41,594 bases of DNA from an uncultured Saprospiraceae bacterium (GTDB lineage Bacteria > Bacteroidota > Bacteroidia > Chitinophagales > Saprospiraceae), in NCBI GenBank assembly GCA_937923465.1, contig CALDUB010000011.1:1-41594 (forward strand). Direction: 5' to 3'. This document shows positions 1-7,858 of the stretch, one piece after another. Numbering within the stretch: position 1 is the stretch's first letter; every line of letters starts with the position of its first letter. The translations under genes were made by a program, and so were the position numbers. The notes below the pieces were generated by a model. The model saw only the letters and a program-made list of their open reading frames with translations. It made no database searches and was not told where the DNA came from.

Positions 1-140
1 CGCTATTTTCCTCTTAAAAATAGTTCCCCCGAAGTGTCGGGGCAGGCTGTGATGCAGACCGCCGAGCAAAGCATCGGCACACGGCATGCAACGATTTTTA
101 AAAGAAAACTATCGAAAAAATCTCTCTGTCAAATTTATCC
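1..140. repeat. Structured intergenic repeat, copy 1 (probably cut by window edge)
   Basis: Bases 1-25 and 90-114 form an imperfect inverted repeat (20 of 25 positions match by eye). The same two 25-mers recur unchanged at 24273-24297 and 24341-24365. Inside lies a stem 61-65 / 74-78 (GCCGA / TCGGC) and an extra hairpin 27-42 (CCCCGA, loop AGTG, TCGGGG) that copy 2 lacks. Similarity to copy 2 continues to about 140. The outer arms seen in copy 2 cannot be tested here because the window begins at base 1. Two near-identical 14-bp units (152-165 and 166-179) follow at the end of the protease gene. Confidence 0.8.
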
Positions 141-175
141 ATAGTAGCGAACCCACAACTCACAACCCACAACTC

Positions 176-1834
176 TTAATTCGCCACAATCGGCTTCCGC
201 GACCTCAAAACCTCCAAAGCCTCTTTCACCATATCATCTCCTTCATTCAGTACCTCATACATCGCCTCATCACCATAAATCAACTTTGCCAAACGCGCTT
301 TCATAAAACGCTGTAGCTCACGCGTCACACGTTGGTCTTTGGCATTTTGTTCTGTATATTCTTCACCACGTTCAGAAGCATAAGCTAAAAACTCAGTCCA
401 AACAGCGCCGTCCTGACGGAAAGTCTTATTGAATGTCTCAAAGTCTTGCTCTGTGAAAGTTGTAGGATTAGCATCTTTATAACGGAATGCAAACTGTGGC
501 ACAAACTGACGCAAACGAATATAATCCGAGTCCATAGTTATCGTGTCTAAAGGCACAAAAATCTCAGGAACAATACCGCCGCCGCCATATACTTTACGAC
601 CCAAATCTGTGAAATATTCTAAGCTATCCGCCATAGAAATACTGTCTGCGCTCATCAATTCACCCGTTTCATAGCGGTCAAAAACATCACTATCATAACC
701 TTCACGGTCACCATAATCTTTTTGAATGCTACGACCAGACGGCGTATAATAACGCGCCACAGTCAAACGCAAAGCACTACCATCTTTCAATGTATACTGC
801 TCTTGCACCAAGCCTTTTCCGAAAGAACGACGACCAATCAACCAACCTCTATCGTGGTCTTGTATCGCGCCCGCCATGATTTCACTGGCACTCGCGGAGC
901 CTTCGTCAATTAATACCGCGATTTGCTGAATATCAAAAAATGGACGCCCTTTCGTTTCGTAATCCGAACGACTCACGTGGTCACCTTCCGTATAAACCAA
1001 AAGCAAACCTTTTTCTTTAAATAATTGACTCAACATCTGAGTCGCTTCTTGCAAATATCCACCAGGGTTATGACGCAAATCAATGACTAGACTTTTCATT
1101 CCTTCATCAATCAAATCTTCAATTCCAGCCATGAATTCTTCATAGGTCTGCGAACTAAAGCGATTAATTTTGATGTAACCAATTTCGTCCTCCAACATGT
1201 AAGCAACATCCACACTGTGGTTTGGAATTTTAGCACGTGTGATAGTGAAAGGAAGTGGCTCACTTTCGCTGCTCCGTTTAATAGTTATTTTAACATCCGT
1301 TCCTGCTTCGCCTCGCAATTGGTTCACGATACCAAAATTATCAATATTTACACCAGCTACCAGAGAGTCTTCAATCGTTAAAACCTTATCTCCGACTTGA
1401 ATACCAGCCGCCTCAGAAGGACCACCAGACAATGGCGTCACGACAACAATCGTATCATCCAAAATCATGTATTCAATCCCAATTCCGTCAAAACTACCCT
1501 CCAATTGCTCATTGATTTCTTTCAATTCTTTCGCAGGAATGTAATTAGAATGCGGGTCTAAGTCTCCAATCAAATTTTGAATAGCGCTATTTACCATGTC
1601 TTCTGTATCGACACCATCCACATATTTTGCCTCAATGTAACGGATGATTTCCTCTACACGTCCTTGTCCCACAGTAGAAATTGGCGCATCATTAGCAGCA
1701 GACACACGTTGAATACTCGGCGCAGAACCGTTCATTCGCATACCCAGTAACATACCGCCAACGACAGCAAGACCAAGTAAAAGAGGTGTCCATATTTGAA
1801 TGCCAGATGGGCTATTGTTTTCGGTATTATTCAT
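176..1834 (-). CDS. S41 family C-terminal processing peptidase (CtpA/Prc type)
   Basis: A 552-residue serine protease of the tail-specific/C-terminal processing family, which trims or degrades periplasmic and envelope proteins by recognising their C-termini. Visible in order: a short cytoplasmic N-terminus and one membrane anchor (about 16-32), a helical N-domain, a PDZ domain (about 113-200) beginning GSFDGIGIEY, and the S41 catalytic core. The Ser/Lys dyad fits S315 in GSASASE and K340 in FGKG; their 25-residue spacing is that of E. coli Prc. The length is usual for Bacteroidota CtpA-like proteases. The start is an ATG just before the anchor. It is followed by the structured repeat at 1-140. 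The exact substrate cannot be read from the sequence. Family assignment is very secure; whether it is called ctpA or prc is arbitrary. Confidence 0.96.
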   Translation of the reverse strand: MNNTENNSPSGIQIWTPLLLGLAVVGGMLLGMRMNGSAPSIQRVSAANDAPISTVGQGRVEEIIRYIEAKYVDGVDTEDMVNSAIQNLIGDLDPHSNYIPAKELKEINEQLEGSFDGIGIEYMILDDTIVVVTPLSGGPSEAAGIQVGDKVLTIEDSLVAGVNIDNFGIVNQLRGEAGTDVKITIKRSSESEPLPFTITRAKIPNHSVDVAYMLEDEIGYIKINRFSSQTYEEFMAGIEDLIDEGMKSLVIDLRHNPGGYLQEATQMLSQLFKEKGLLLVYTEGDHVSRSDYETKGRPFFDIQQIAVLIDEGSASASEIMAGAIQDHDRGWLIGRRSFGKGLVQEQYTLKDGSALRLTVARYYTPSGRSIQKDYGDREGYDSDVFDRYETGELMSADSISMADSLEYFTDLGRKVYGGGGIVPEIFVPLDTITMDSDYIRLRQFVPQFAFRYKDANPTTFTEQDFETFNKTFRQDGAVWTEFLAYASERGEEYTEQNAKDQRVTRELQRFMKARLAKLIYGDEAMYEVLNEGDDMVKEALEVLRSRKPIVAN

Positions 1835-1868
1835 TAAGTATAGTTATAAAAATTGTAGGCTTTGGTAT

Positions 1869-1992
1869 TGAACGCAGAGTTGAGTCATCGTTTTTTATAG
1901 GCATTTAAAGTGTAAAATCTAACATTAAAAAAGGATTGGTTACACTCGAAATAAAACTCTGCGTCTCTGCGCGCTCTGCGTTCGATTTTATC
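1869..1992. repeat. Short inverted-repeat patch between S41 protease and egtB
   Basis: GAACGCAGAGTT near 1870-1881 faces AACTCTGCG...CTCTGCGTTC near 1955-1983, giving an imperfect hairpin of about 115 bp with unequal arms. The words resemble those in the longer hairpin at 3316-3467 (ACGCAGAG / CTCTGCGT), so both may belong to one dispersed intergenic repeat type. It lies between two minus-strand genes and has no obvious coding content. Confidence 0.5.
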
Positions 1993-2031
1993 TAACGCCA
2001 CAAAGAAACAAAAAACACCCCAAACCGCCGA

Positions 2032-3309
2032 CTACTCTGCCAAACGAATTCCAGTAAACTGCCAACGTTTGTCTGTCTGAAAGAAATTTCTGTAAGTCAA
2101 ACGGATATGCGTGCGCGGCGTAGCACAAGAACCTCCGCGCAGAACCATCTGATTAACCATAAATTTTCCATTATATTCACCCAGCGCACCTTTAAAACGC
2201 GGGTAATTAGGATAAGCCAAGTAGGCGCTACCTGTCCATTCCCACACATTACCCAAAAATTGGTAATCACTGTCTGATTGACGTGCTACAGGATGAAAGA
2301 TGCCTTCTTCGGAGAAATTGGCGTTTTCGGGTATATCATAAACATGTTCACGACAAGCTGCCTCCCACTCAAATTCGGTTGGCAAACGCATTCCTTTCCA
2401 TGCAGCATAAGCATCTGCCTCAAAATAAGAAACATGCGTCACAGGCAAATTGGGATTGACTTTTTCTAATCCATACAAGGTGTATTGAAACCATTCGCCG
2501 TCCTTTTTATACCAATATAAAGGTGCACGCTCTTCCAGTCCTTTTACCCAGCCCCAGCCTTCACTCAGCCAATATTCATGATTTTCGTAACCTCCAGCGT
2601 CCATAAATTCCATGAACTCGCCATTTGTCACTAGACGATTAGCGATTTTATAAGGTTGTAAATAGACCTTATGCACACTTTGTTCATTGTCCCAACAGAA
2701 ATCTTTGCCTTTATAACCAATTTCATAAATGCCTTCTTTCATTTCTAGAAAATCTAGAGCAGCAGGAGGAGAGGAAATTGGCGCACTGCTATCTTCTCGA
2801 TAAGCAGGATGATAAGGATTGGTGCCGAGGATATATTTAATATCAGTGACCAATAGTTCTTGATGTTGTTGCTCATGTTGCAAACCAACTTCCACTAGTT
2901 TGTATAGCTCTTGCGGAAGAATGTCATCTTTATAATTAGATAACAAATCTGCCATTGCTGTATCGACATGTTTTCTATAATCTAAAACAGTCTGTAAAGA
3001 TGGGCGCGTCATATTTCCCCGATTGCTACGGAGTATGCGGTCACCTTGTCCTTCATAATAACTATTGAAAAACCAATTTAAACGTAAGTCAAATGGTTCA
3101 TAATCTTGTGCCCATTCTACTAAAATGAAATTCTCAAAAAACCAAGTGATGTGCCCTAAGTGCCATTTTGGAGGACTTACATCTTCGTCGGGTTGTACAA
3201 CGTAATCTTCTGGCTGCAAGGGTTCGCAGATAGTTAAACTTTGTTGGCGTACCGTATTGTAACGGGCAATGATATTTTTAGCTTTTGTGTAGTTTGGATT
3301 CTTTGTCAT
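2032..3309 (-). CDS. egtB: EgtB-type iron-dependent sulfoxide synthase (ergothioneine or ovothiol-like pathway)
   Basis: A 425-residue protein with an N-terminal DinB-like four-helix domain and a C-terminal formylglycine-generating-enzyme/sulfatase-modifying fold (about 190-425, ending RGGSCATPRTH...FTGIRLAE). Iron ligands fit the known three-histidine pattern: H53 in HLGHITWFFE and H145/H149 in QHEQQHQELL. In the family this enzyme couples a thiol to Nα-trimethylhistidine using O2. The product is the sulfoxide precursor of ergothioneine. The usual partner EgtD methyltransferase is not adjacent: the next upstream gene is a DUF427 protein. Whether the thiol donor is cysteine or gamma-glutamylcysteine cannot be told from the sequence. 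The ATG start matches the family N-terminus. It could alternatively be an OvoA/SenA-like relative, but there is no C-terminal methyltransferase as in OvoA. Confidence 0.9.
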   Translation of the reverse strand: MTKNPNYTKAKNIIARYNTVRQQSLTICEPLQPEDYVVQPDEDVSPPKWHLGHITWFFENFILVEWAQDYEPFDLRLNWFFNSYYEGQGDRILRSNRGNMTRPSLQTVLDYRKHVDTAMADLLSNYKDDILPQELYKLVEVGLQHEQQHQELLVTDIKYILGTNPYHPAYREDSSAPISSPPAALDFLEMKEGIYEIGYKGKDFCWDNEQSVHKVYLQPYKIANRLVTNGEFMEFMDAGGYENHEYWLSEGWGWVKGLEERAPLYWYKKDGEWFQYTLYGLEKVNPNLPVTHVSYFEADAYAAWKGMRLPTEFEWEAACREHVYDIPENANFSEEGIFHPVARQSDSDYQFLGNVWEWTGSAYLAYPNYPRFKGALGEYNGKFMVNQMVLRGGSCATPRTHIRLTYRNFFQTDKRWQFTGIRLAE

Positions 3310-3315
3310 CTTTTA

Positions 3316-3467
3316 TTTTTTTACCGCAAAGATACGGAGACGCAGAGTTTTTCTGATATACTTAGAAGCTATTTGAATTTAACTAGATTTCTATCGAAAT
3401 AGAAAAATAACTAGCTTCAAATAGCATCTTAGATTTTCTCCGCGTCTCTCTGCCTTAGCGGTAAAAA
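3316..3467. repeat. Long imperfect hairpin upstream of egtB
   Basis: The 152-bp gap between egtB and the DUF427 gene is nearly all one inverted repeat. Outer arms TTTTTACCGC / GCGGTAAAAA, then GGAGACGCAGAG / CTCCGCGTCTCT, then GCTATTTGAA / TTCAAATAGC, then ACTAG / CTAGT, closing on TTTCTAT-CGAA-ATAGAAA near 3388-3405. Small mismatches and indels separate the blocks. It could act as a transcript hairpin between the two genes or be a non-autonomous mobile repeat. Confidence 0.8.
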
Positions 3468-3482
3468 TCTTCTTATTTATGA

Positions 3483-3773
3483 CTAGATGTCCTTAACTTC
3501 CACTCCCTTCCAAAACGCCACTTTACCTTTAATGTGCTTTGCAGCATCTTTTGTTTCAGGATAATACCAAGCCGCATCTTTATTTTCTTTGCCATCTACA
3601 TCCAAAGTGTAATAACTAGCCATTCCTTTCCAGTGACAGCTTGTCTGTGTACTGCTATCCTTAACAAATTCCTTCTTGACGTCTGATGCAGGGAAATAAT
3701 AGTTTCCTTCTACATTTGACCAATTTTCACTTTCTGCGATAACTTGACCATTCCAAATTGCTTGCTTTTTCAT
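3483..3773 (-). CDS. DUF427 domain protein
   Basis: A 96-residue soluble protein that is essentially one DUF427 domain. Visible hallmarks are the opening KAIWNGQVIAES-type strand, the central SCHWKGMASYYTLDVDG segment and AAWYYPETKDAA, followed by the terminal KGKVAFWKGVEV strand. The biochemical role of DUF427 is not established; the domain is a small beta-rich fold found widely in bacteria and fungi. It is transcribed in the same direction as egtB and sits directly upstream, separated by the 3316-3467 hairpin. Co-regulation is possible but the hairpin may uncouple them. Family call secure, function unknown. Confidence 0.88.
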   Translation of the reverse strand: MKKQAIWNGQVIAESENWSNVEGNYYFPASDVKKEFVKDSSTQTSCHWKGMASYYTLDVDGKENKDAAWYYPETKDAAKHIKGKVAFWKGVEVKDI

Positions 3774-4365
3774 ATTTATATTTTTTGATTCAAAATTCTC
3801 CTATAGAGACAATTAAAATGCTATTTATGTTGACTGTGTCTGTAGGAAATAATAAGGTGTTTAAATAGGAATGTTGCTTTTTGTCGTCATTTATGGAATT
3901 AAAAAATTATGATAGAGAAGAAAAAAAACTACCCTTTGATTTAAAGAGAAGGTGTTTCTTAAGGGAAGAAATCAACTATTTTTATTCTTTTTAAAAAAAG
4001 TAAAAATAAATACAAAAAACATTTTTGCGGAAGTATATCACCAAAATTACTTACATGAAATTATAAGCAATTGATTATCAAGAGTAAATGTCTGGCGTTT
4101 TATTTGTTATTATCATGTGAAGTACTTTTTTGGATGTCACAAAATTAGTTTTTTTTGTACTTAGTGAAGGCTTTTTACTTAATTGGTACAGTAATTGAAA
4201 TAATGTGACTGTACTTCGGATGACGAAATACACTTCCCCTCTCGCAAAAATAGCCGCTTGCATCATTGAATGTAAAGGCAAGATTTTTTTGAACAAAGAA
4301 AATCGAAAATCCCCTTTTTTTTAATATTACAACAGGCTAGATAATAACAAAAACGAGACACCGCT
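3774..4365. other. AT-rich region without a supported gene
   Basis: This stretch holds long A/T runs and no reading frame with family-like sequence. A 72-codon minus-strand frame at 4078-4296 exists but its translation has low-complexity, non-conserved character and is not accepted. The upstream regulatory region of the DUF427 gene must lie near 3774-3850; no promoter is called. Confidence 0.5.
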
Positions 4366-4678
4366 ATGAACAGTCACACATTTCCTAGGCTAATTATTTA
4401 TAATTGTATCAATCAGATTCAATTCAGCACCTACAATATGGTAGCACTGAGTTTTTCTGTGACAGGTAAAGACCATACGATACAGTTTGCTACTTCTGAT
4501 ATGTTTAAAGGTCTAGGAGAAGCTTAAGATAACGAGATTGACAATTTGTATTTGAAGATTGATTTTTGATTTAGACGTTCGCATTATTCCTCAAATGAAT
4601 ACAGGGAGAGCATATTTTCCGCTCTCCTTTCCATTAAAGCTTAAGGTAAACGGCTTGTTAGGATTTTTTACTTATTAA
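4366..4678 (+). pseudogene. Decayed small gene of unknown family (internal stop and frameshift)
   Basis: From ATG 4366 the frame reads 53 codons to TAA 4525-4527. It then continues in the same frame with protein-like sequence (DNEIDNLYLKID) to TGA at 4567. Shifting by one base within the T-run at 4563-4567 restores a frame reading DLDVRIIPQMNTGRAYFPLS and on to TAA 4676-4678. The pieces have normal residue composition, suggesting one former protein of about 100 residues. A rho-independent terminator with a plus-strand T-run follows at 4802-4834, supporting a once plus-strand transcript. I do not recognise the family. An alternative is chance open frames in non-coding DNA. Confidence 0.45.
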
Positions 4679-4801
4679 AAACGTGATTAGAAATAACGAA
4701 AAATCCGAGCAACCGTTGCCTTTTTTAAAATATAAGAAGATTAGAGATAGAAACGTATGTTTCTGATTTTCAAAGAATTATGGGTAGAGTTAGGTTTTTT
4801 T

Positions 4802-4834
4802 AAGACCTTGTCATTAGTGGCAAGGTCTTTTTTT
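4802..4834 (+). terminator. Rho-independent terminator (plus strand)
   Basis: AAGACCTTG (4802-4810) pairs with CAAGGTCTT (4821-4829), loop of 10, followed by TTTTT. The T-run is on the plus strand, so it would end a plus transcript from the decayed gene at 4366-4678. No other plus-strand gene lies upstream. Confidence 0.8.
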
Positions 4835-4892
4835 ATGCTTGAAAGTTGAAAATCAATATAGCATGGATATGCGATTGGGGGAAGGGGGAGAT

Positions 4893-5108
4893 TTACCGAA
4901 AGATACTCTGATGTTCACGAATGTAGTCCTTTACATTTAACCAAAATGCAGCAAATAAGTAGAGTAAGATGGGAGAACCCAAAGTTACAAAGGAAATATA
5001 AATGAAATAAATACGCACGCGTGCCGAAGCTACACCCATTTTATCTCCCAAATAAGAACATACTCCAAAAGCATTTCTATCTACTATGTCTTTTAATTTT
5101 TTCATCAT
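4893..5108 (-). CDS. PspC domain membrane protein
   Basis: A 71-residue protein that is just a PspC domain: GVCSYLGDKMGVASARVRIYF (14-34) followed by a single hydrophobic stretch (about 34-57, ending AAFWLNVK). In E. coli PspC senses membrane stress together with PspB; in Bacteroidota such short stand-alone PspC proteins are common and their partners are mostly unknown. Two ATGs (5106 and 5103) are possible. It stands alone between a plus-strand terminator and a long non-coding stretch. Domain call secure; a role in phage-shock or envelope stress is only inferred from the domain. Confidence 0.85.
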   Translation of the reverse strand: MMKKLKDIVDRNAFGVCSYLGDKMGVASARVRIYFIYISFVTLGSPILLYLFAAFWLNVKDYIREHQSIFR

Positions 5109-5505
5109 CTTTCTTAAATTTAAGTATTCGTGGAGAGGATTTCCCCAAAAATAAGAAATTCAGAACTAAGAAGTGCTAATCTGTGCATGAAAAGAATAAA
5201 TCTTTTCTTTTTCATACTCTTTTACTTGATTTCTTACTCATTTTATCTGTTTATGAAAAATTAATGGTCTGCCCAGTATTGATAGTTTGATATTTGAATG
5301 AAATTTTGTGCTGAAATAAATTTAAAGACGATTTCTTATTTGTGACGGGGTTGATTCTGCAGATTCAAAAACCGTTCGTCAACTATTTGGCAAAAAAAAT
5401 ACTAAAAAAGATATTAATACCGAAGCTGAAATTATCTTTGATGCTTTCAATTGGTTGTTTACGAGCTACTTATGGACAACTAACTCTATAAATCAAAAGG
5501 AAATA
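5109..5505. other. Intergenic region with a possible coding remnant
   Basis: Upstream of the S9 peptidase the same frame is open from 5326 (after TAA 5323-5325) and reads residues such as CDGVDSADSKTVRQLFG and KKDINTEAEIIFDAFNW. This has ordinary protein composition but no start codon until TTG 5455 and no family I can name. It may be the 3' relic of a lost gene or chance. The lipoprotein signal of the following gene begins at ATG 5506, so this segment is not part of the mature peptidase gene. Confidence 0.4.
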
Positions 5506-7722
5506 ATGAAAAATTTACAGATTTACCTGCTTTTGCTAGCTTTGCTATCAACTCTCACCTTTTTTAGTTGTTCAGATAACTCGAGTGAGAATAATATAGA
5601 TACAAAAATTACAAGTTCAAATATGTACGAAAAAATGCAAACGCCTGCACCCGTTGCGAAAAAAGAGGCAAAAGAAATGACAACGCTCGGTGATACGCGC
5701 ATTGATAATTATTTCTGGATGAGGCTCTCTGATGAGCAAAAAAATGCAGAGACAAAAGATGCGCACACGACAGAAGTGACCGATTATCTGGAAGCCGAAA
5801 ATACATACCATAATGAGATGACCTCTCATTTGAAAGATGCAGAGGAGGAGATATTTCAGGAGATGAAAGGGCGTATTCAAGAGAAGGATGAGTCGGTACC
5901 TTATAAGGATAACGGTTATTTTTACTTGACACGTTATGAGGAAGGACAAGAATACCCGATTTATTCTCGTAAAAAAGGAACACTTGACGCTAAAGAAGAA
6001 ATCATGTTGAACGTCAATGAAATGGCGAAAGACTTTGATTACTTCGCCGTAGCGGGTAATTCTATTAGTCCTGATAATCAGCTGATTGCATATGGAGAAG
6101 ATACATTGAGCCGCCGCATCTATACTATTAAAGTAAAGAATCTGAAGACGGGAGAAATGCATGAAGATGTTATCCCTAATACAACAGGACGTGCTGTGTG
6201 GGCGAATGACAACAGGACACTTTTCTATACTGTAAAAGATGAAACTTTACGTGGATATAAGATTTTTAAGCACAAACTGGGCACACCTGCCACCGCTGAT
6301 GTTGAAATATTCCATGAGAAAGACGATACATTTGCGACGACGGTCATGAAGACAAAATCGAAGAAATATATTGTCATCGCTTGTTACCAAACAGTCTCAA
6401 CGGAGTATCATGTGGTTAACGCAGATACACCTGATGAAGCTTTTAAAGTTATTCAGCCACGTGAACGTAACTTGGAATACAGTATCTCTCACTACGGTAA
6501 TGAATGGTATATTCGTACGAACTTAGATGCGCGTAATTTCCGATTGATGAAAACGCCAGAAACGGCGACAACTAAAGAAAATTGGACAGAAGTTATTCCT
6601 CATAGAGAAGATGTCTTGTTTGAAGATATGGATATTTTTAAGGATTACTTAGTGTTGAGTGAGCGTAAGGAAGGCTTGTCAGAATTGAGAATTCGTCCAT
6701 GGAAAGGGGAGGAGCACTATATTTCATTTGAAGATGAAGCATGGATGGCTTATACTTCTGTAAATCGGGAATTTGATACAAATATCTTACGTTTTGGTTA
6801 CCAATCCATGACGACACCAAGTTCTACTTACGACTATAATATGGCGACGAAAGAGCGCACATTATTAAAGCAGACGAAGGTATTGGGTGGTTTTGAGTCT
6901 TCAGAATACGAGTCAAAGCGTGCATTTGTAACTGTACGCGACGGTGCGAAAGTACCTGTTTCGATAGTCTACAAAAAATCAGAATACAAAGCAGACGGTA
7001 CAAATCCTTGCTTGCTTTATGGTTATGGTTCTTATGGTATGAGTATGGAGCCTTACTTCTCTTCGGCTCGTTTGAGCTTGTTAGACAGAGGTTTTGTTTA
7101 CGTAATTGCGCATATCCGTGGTGGTGAAGAAATGGGACGTCATTGGTATGAAGACGGTAAGTTACTGAATAAGAAAAATACTTTCTATGACTTTATCGAC
7201 TGTGGAAAATGGTTGAAAGAAAACAAATATTCTGGTGAAGATAATTTGTTTGCAATGGGTGGTTCTGCTGGTGGTTTACTTATGGGAGCTGTCATTAATT
7301 ATGAACCAGACATGTGGAAAGGAGTGGTTGCAGCTGTACCTTTTGTGGATGTAGTTTCGACGATGTTGGATACGAGTATTCCTTTGACGACTGGAGAGTT
7401 TGACGAGTGGGGAAATCCTGCCTTAGAAAAATACTACAGTTATATCAAGTCTTACAGTCCATATGATAATGTAGAAGCAAAAGACTATCCAGCGATGTTG
7501 GTGACAACAGGTCTACACGATAGTCAAGTACAATATTGGGAGCCTGCAAAATGGGTCGCAAAACTACGAGATATGAAGACGGATAACAATCCTTTATTGA
7601 TGCGTACGAATATGGAAGCAGGACACGGAGGTGCCTCTGGACGTTTTAAACGTTTGCAGGAGACAGCTAAGGATTATGCTTTTATCTTAGATTTGGCAGG
7701 AAAAATCAAGGTGAAAGGGTAA
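5506..7722 (+). CDS. S9 family oligopeptidase B-like lipoprotein
   Basis: A 738-residue prolyl-oligopeptidase-family serine peptidase. The family cleaves short peptides, with oligopeptidase B cutting after Lys/Arg. ATG 5506 (preceded by AAAAGG) is preferred over the upstream TTG 5455 because it starts directly with a signal sequence ending FFSC, a relaxed Bacteroidota lipobox. An N-terminal beta-propeller domain (about 60-450) precedes the alpha/beta hydrolase domain. The catalytic triad fits S587 (GGSAGG), D672 (GLHDSQV) and H707 (AGHGG). The spacings of 85 and 35 residues equal those of E. coli PtrB. HIRGGEE upstream is also family-typical. It lies convergent to the next gene with a shared terminator. 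Export as a lipoprotein is inferred; E. coli PtrB is cytosolic, so this is a periplasmic variant. Confidence 0.94.
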   Translation: MKNLQIYLLLLALLSTLTFFSCSDNSSENNIDTKITSSNMYEKMQTPAPVAKKEAKEMTTLGDTRIDNYFWMRLSDEQKNAETKDAHTTEVTDYLEAENTYHNEMTSHLKDAEEEIFQEMKGRIQEKDESVPYKDNGYFYLTRYEEGQEYPIYSRKKGTLDAKEEIMLNVNEMAKDFDYFAVAGNSISPDNQLIAYGEDTLSRRIYTIKVKNLKTGEMHEDVIPNTTGRAVWANDNRTLFYTVKDETLRGYKIFKHKLGTPATADVEIFHEKDDTFATTVMKTKSKKYIVIACYQTVSTEYHVVNADTPDEAFKVIQPRERNLEYSISHYGNEWYIRTNLDARNFRLMKTPETATTKENWTEVIPHREDVLFEDMDIFKDYLVLSERKEGLSELRIRPWKGEEHYISFEDEAWMAYTSVNREFDTNILRFGYQSMTTPSSTYDYNMATKERTLLKQTKVLGGFESSEYESKRAFVTVRDGAKVPVSIVYKKSEYKADGTNPCLLYGYGSYGMSMEPYFSSARLSLLDRGFVYVIAHIRGGEEMGRHWYEDGKLLNKKNTFYDFIDCGKWLKENKYSGEDNLFAMGGSAGGLLMGAVINYEPDMWKGVVAAVPFVDVVSTMLDTSIPLTTGEFDEWGNPALEKYYSYIKSYSPYDNVEAKDYPAMLVTTGLHDSQVQYWEPAKWVAKLRDMKTDNNPLLMRTNMEAGHGGASGRFKRLQETAKDYAFILDLAGKIKVKG

Positions 7723-7792
7723 GTTAGAGCTTTACAGTTGTAGAGTTTTATAGTTGTAAAGTCTGCTCAAATTAAGAGTCATTTCTTTAAAT

Positions 7793-7837
7793 AAAAAACG
7801 GTTAATTAGCTGAATATCAGCTGATTAACCGTTTTTT
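7793..7837. terminator. Bidirectional terminator
   Basis: Arms 7793-7812 and 7818-7837 (AAAAAACGGTTAAT.AGCTG) pair over 20 bp with one G:T-type exception and a 5-base loop AATAT. An A-run on one side and a T-run on the other let it serve both the plus-strand peptidase and the minus-strand lipoprotein gene, which converge here. Confidence 0.93.
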
Positions 7838-7858
7838 ATGTAAACTCTAAAACTCCAC

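Noticed and set aside
152-179. Two 14-bp tandem units considered as a CRISPR fragment
   Set aside because: Only two units, no spacers of even length and no cas genes; it is a short tandem duplication at a gene end.
4078-4296. 72-codon minus-strand open frame
   Set aside because: Low-complexity, Lys/Ser/Thr-rich translation with no family pattern and no flanking gene signals; lies in an AT-rich gap.
5455-5505. Upstream TTG start for the oligopeptidase
   Set aside because: The ATG at 5506 is directly followed by a lipoprotein signal and preceded by a purine-rich stretch; the longer form would bury the signal inside the protein.
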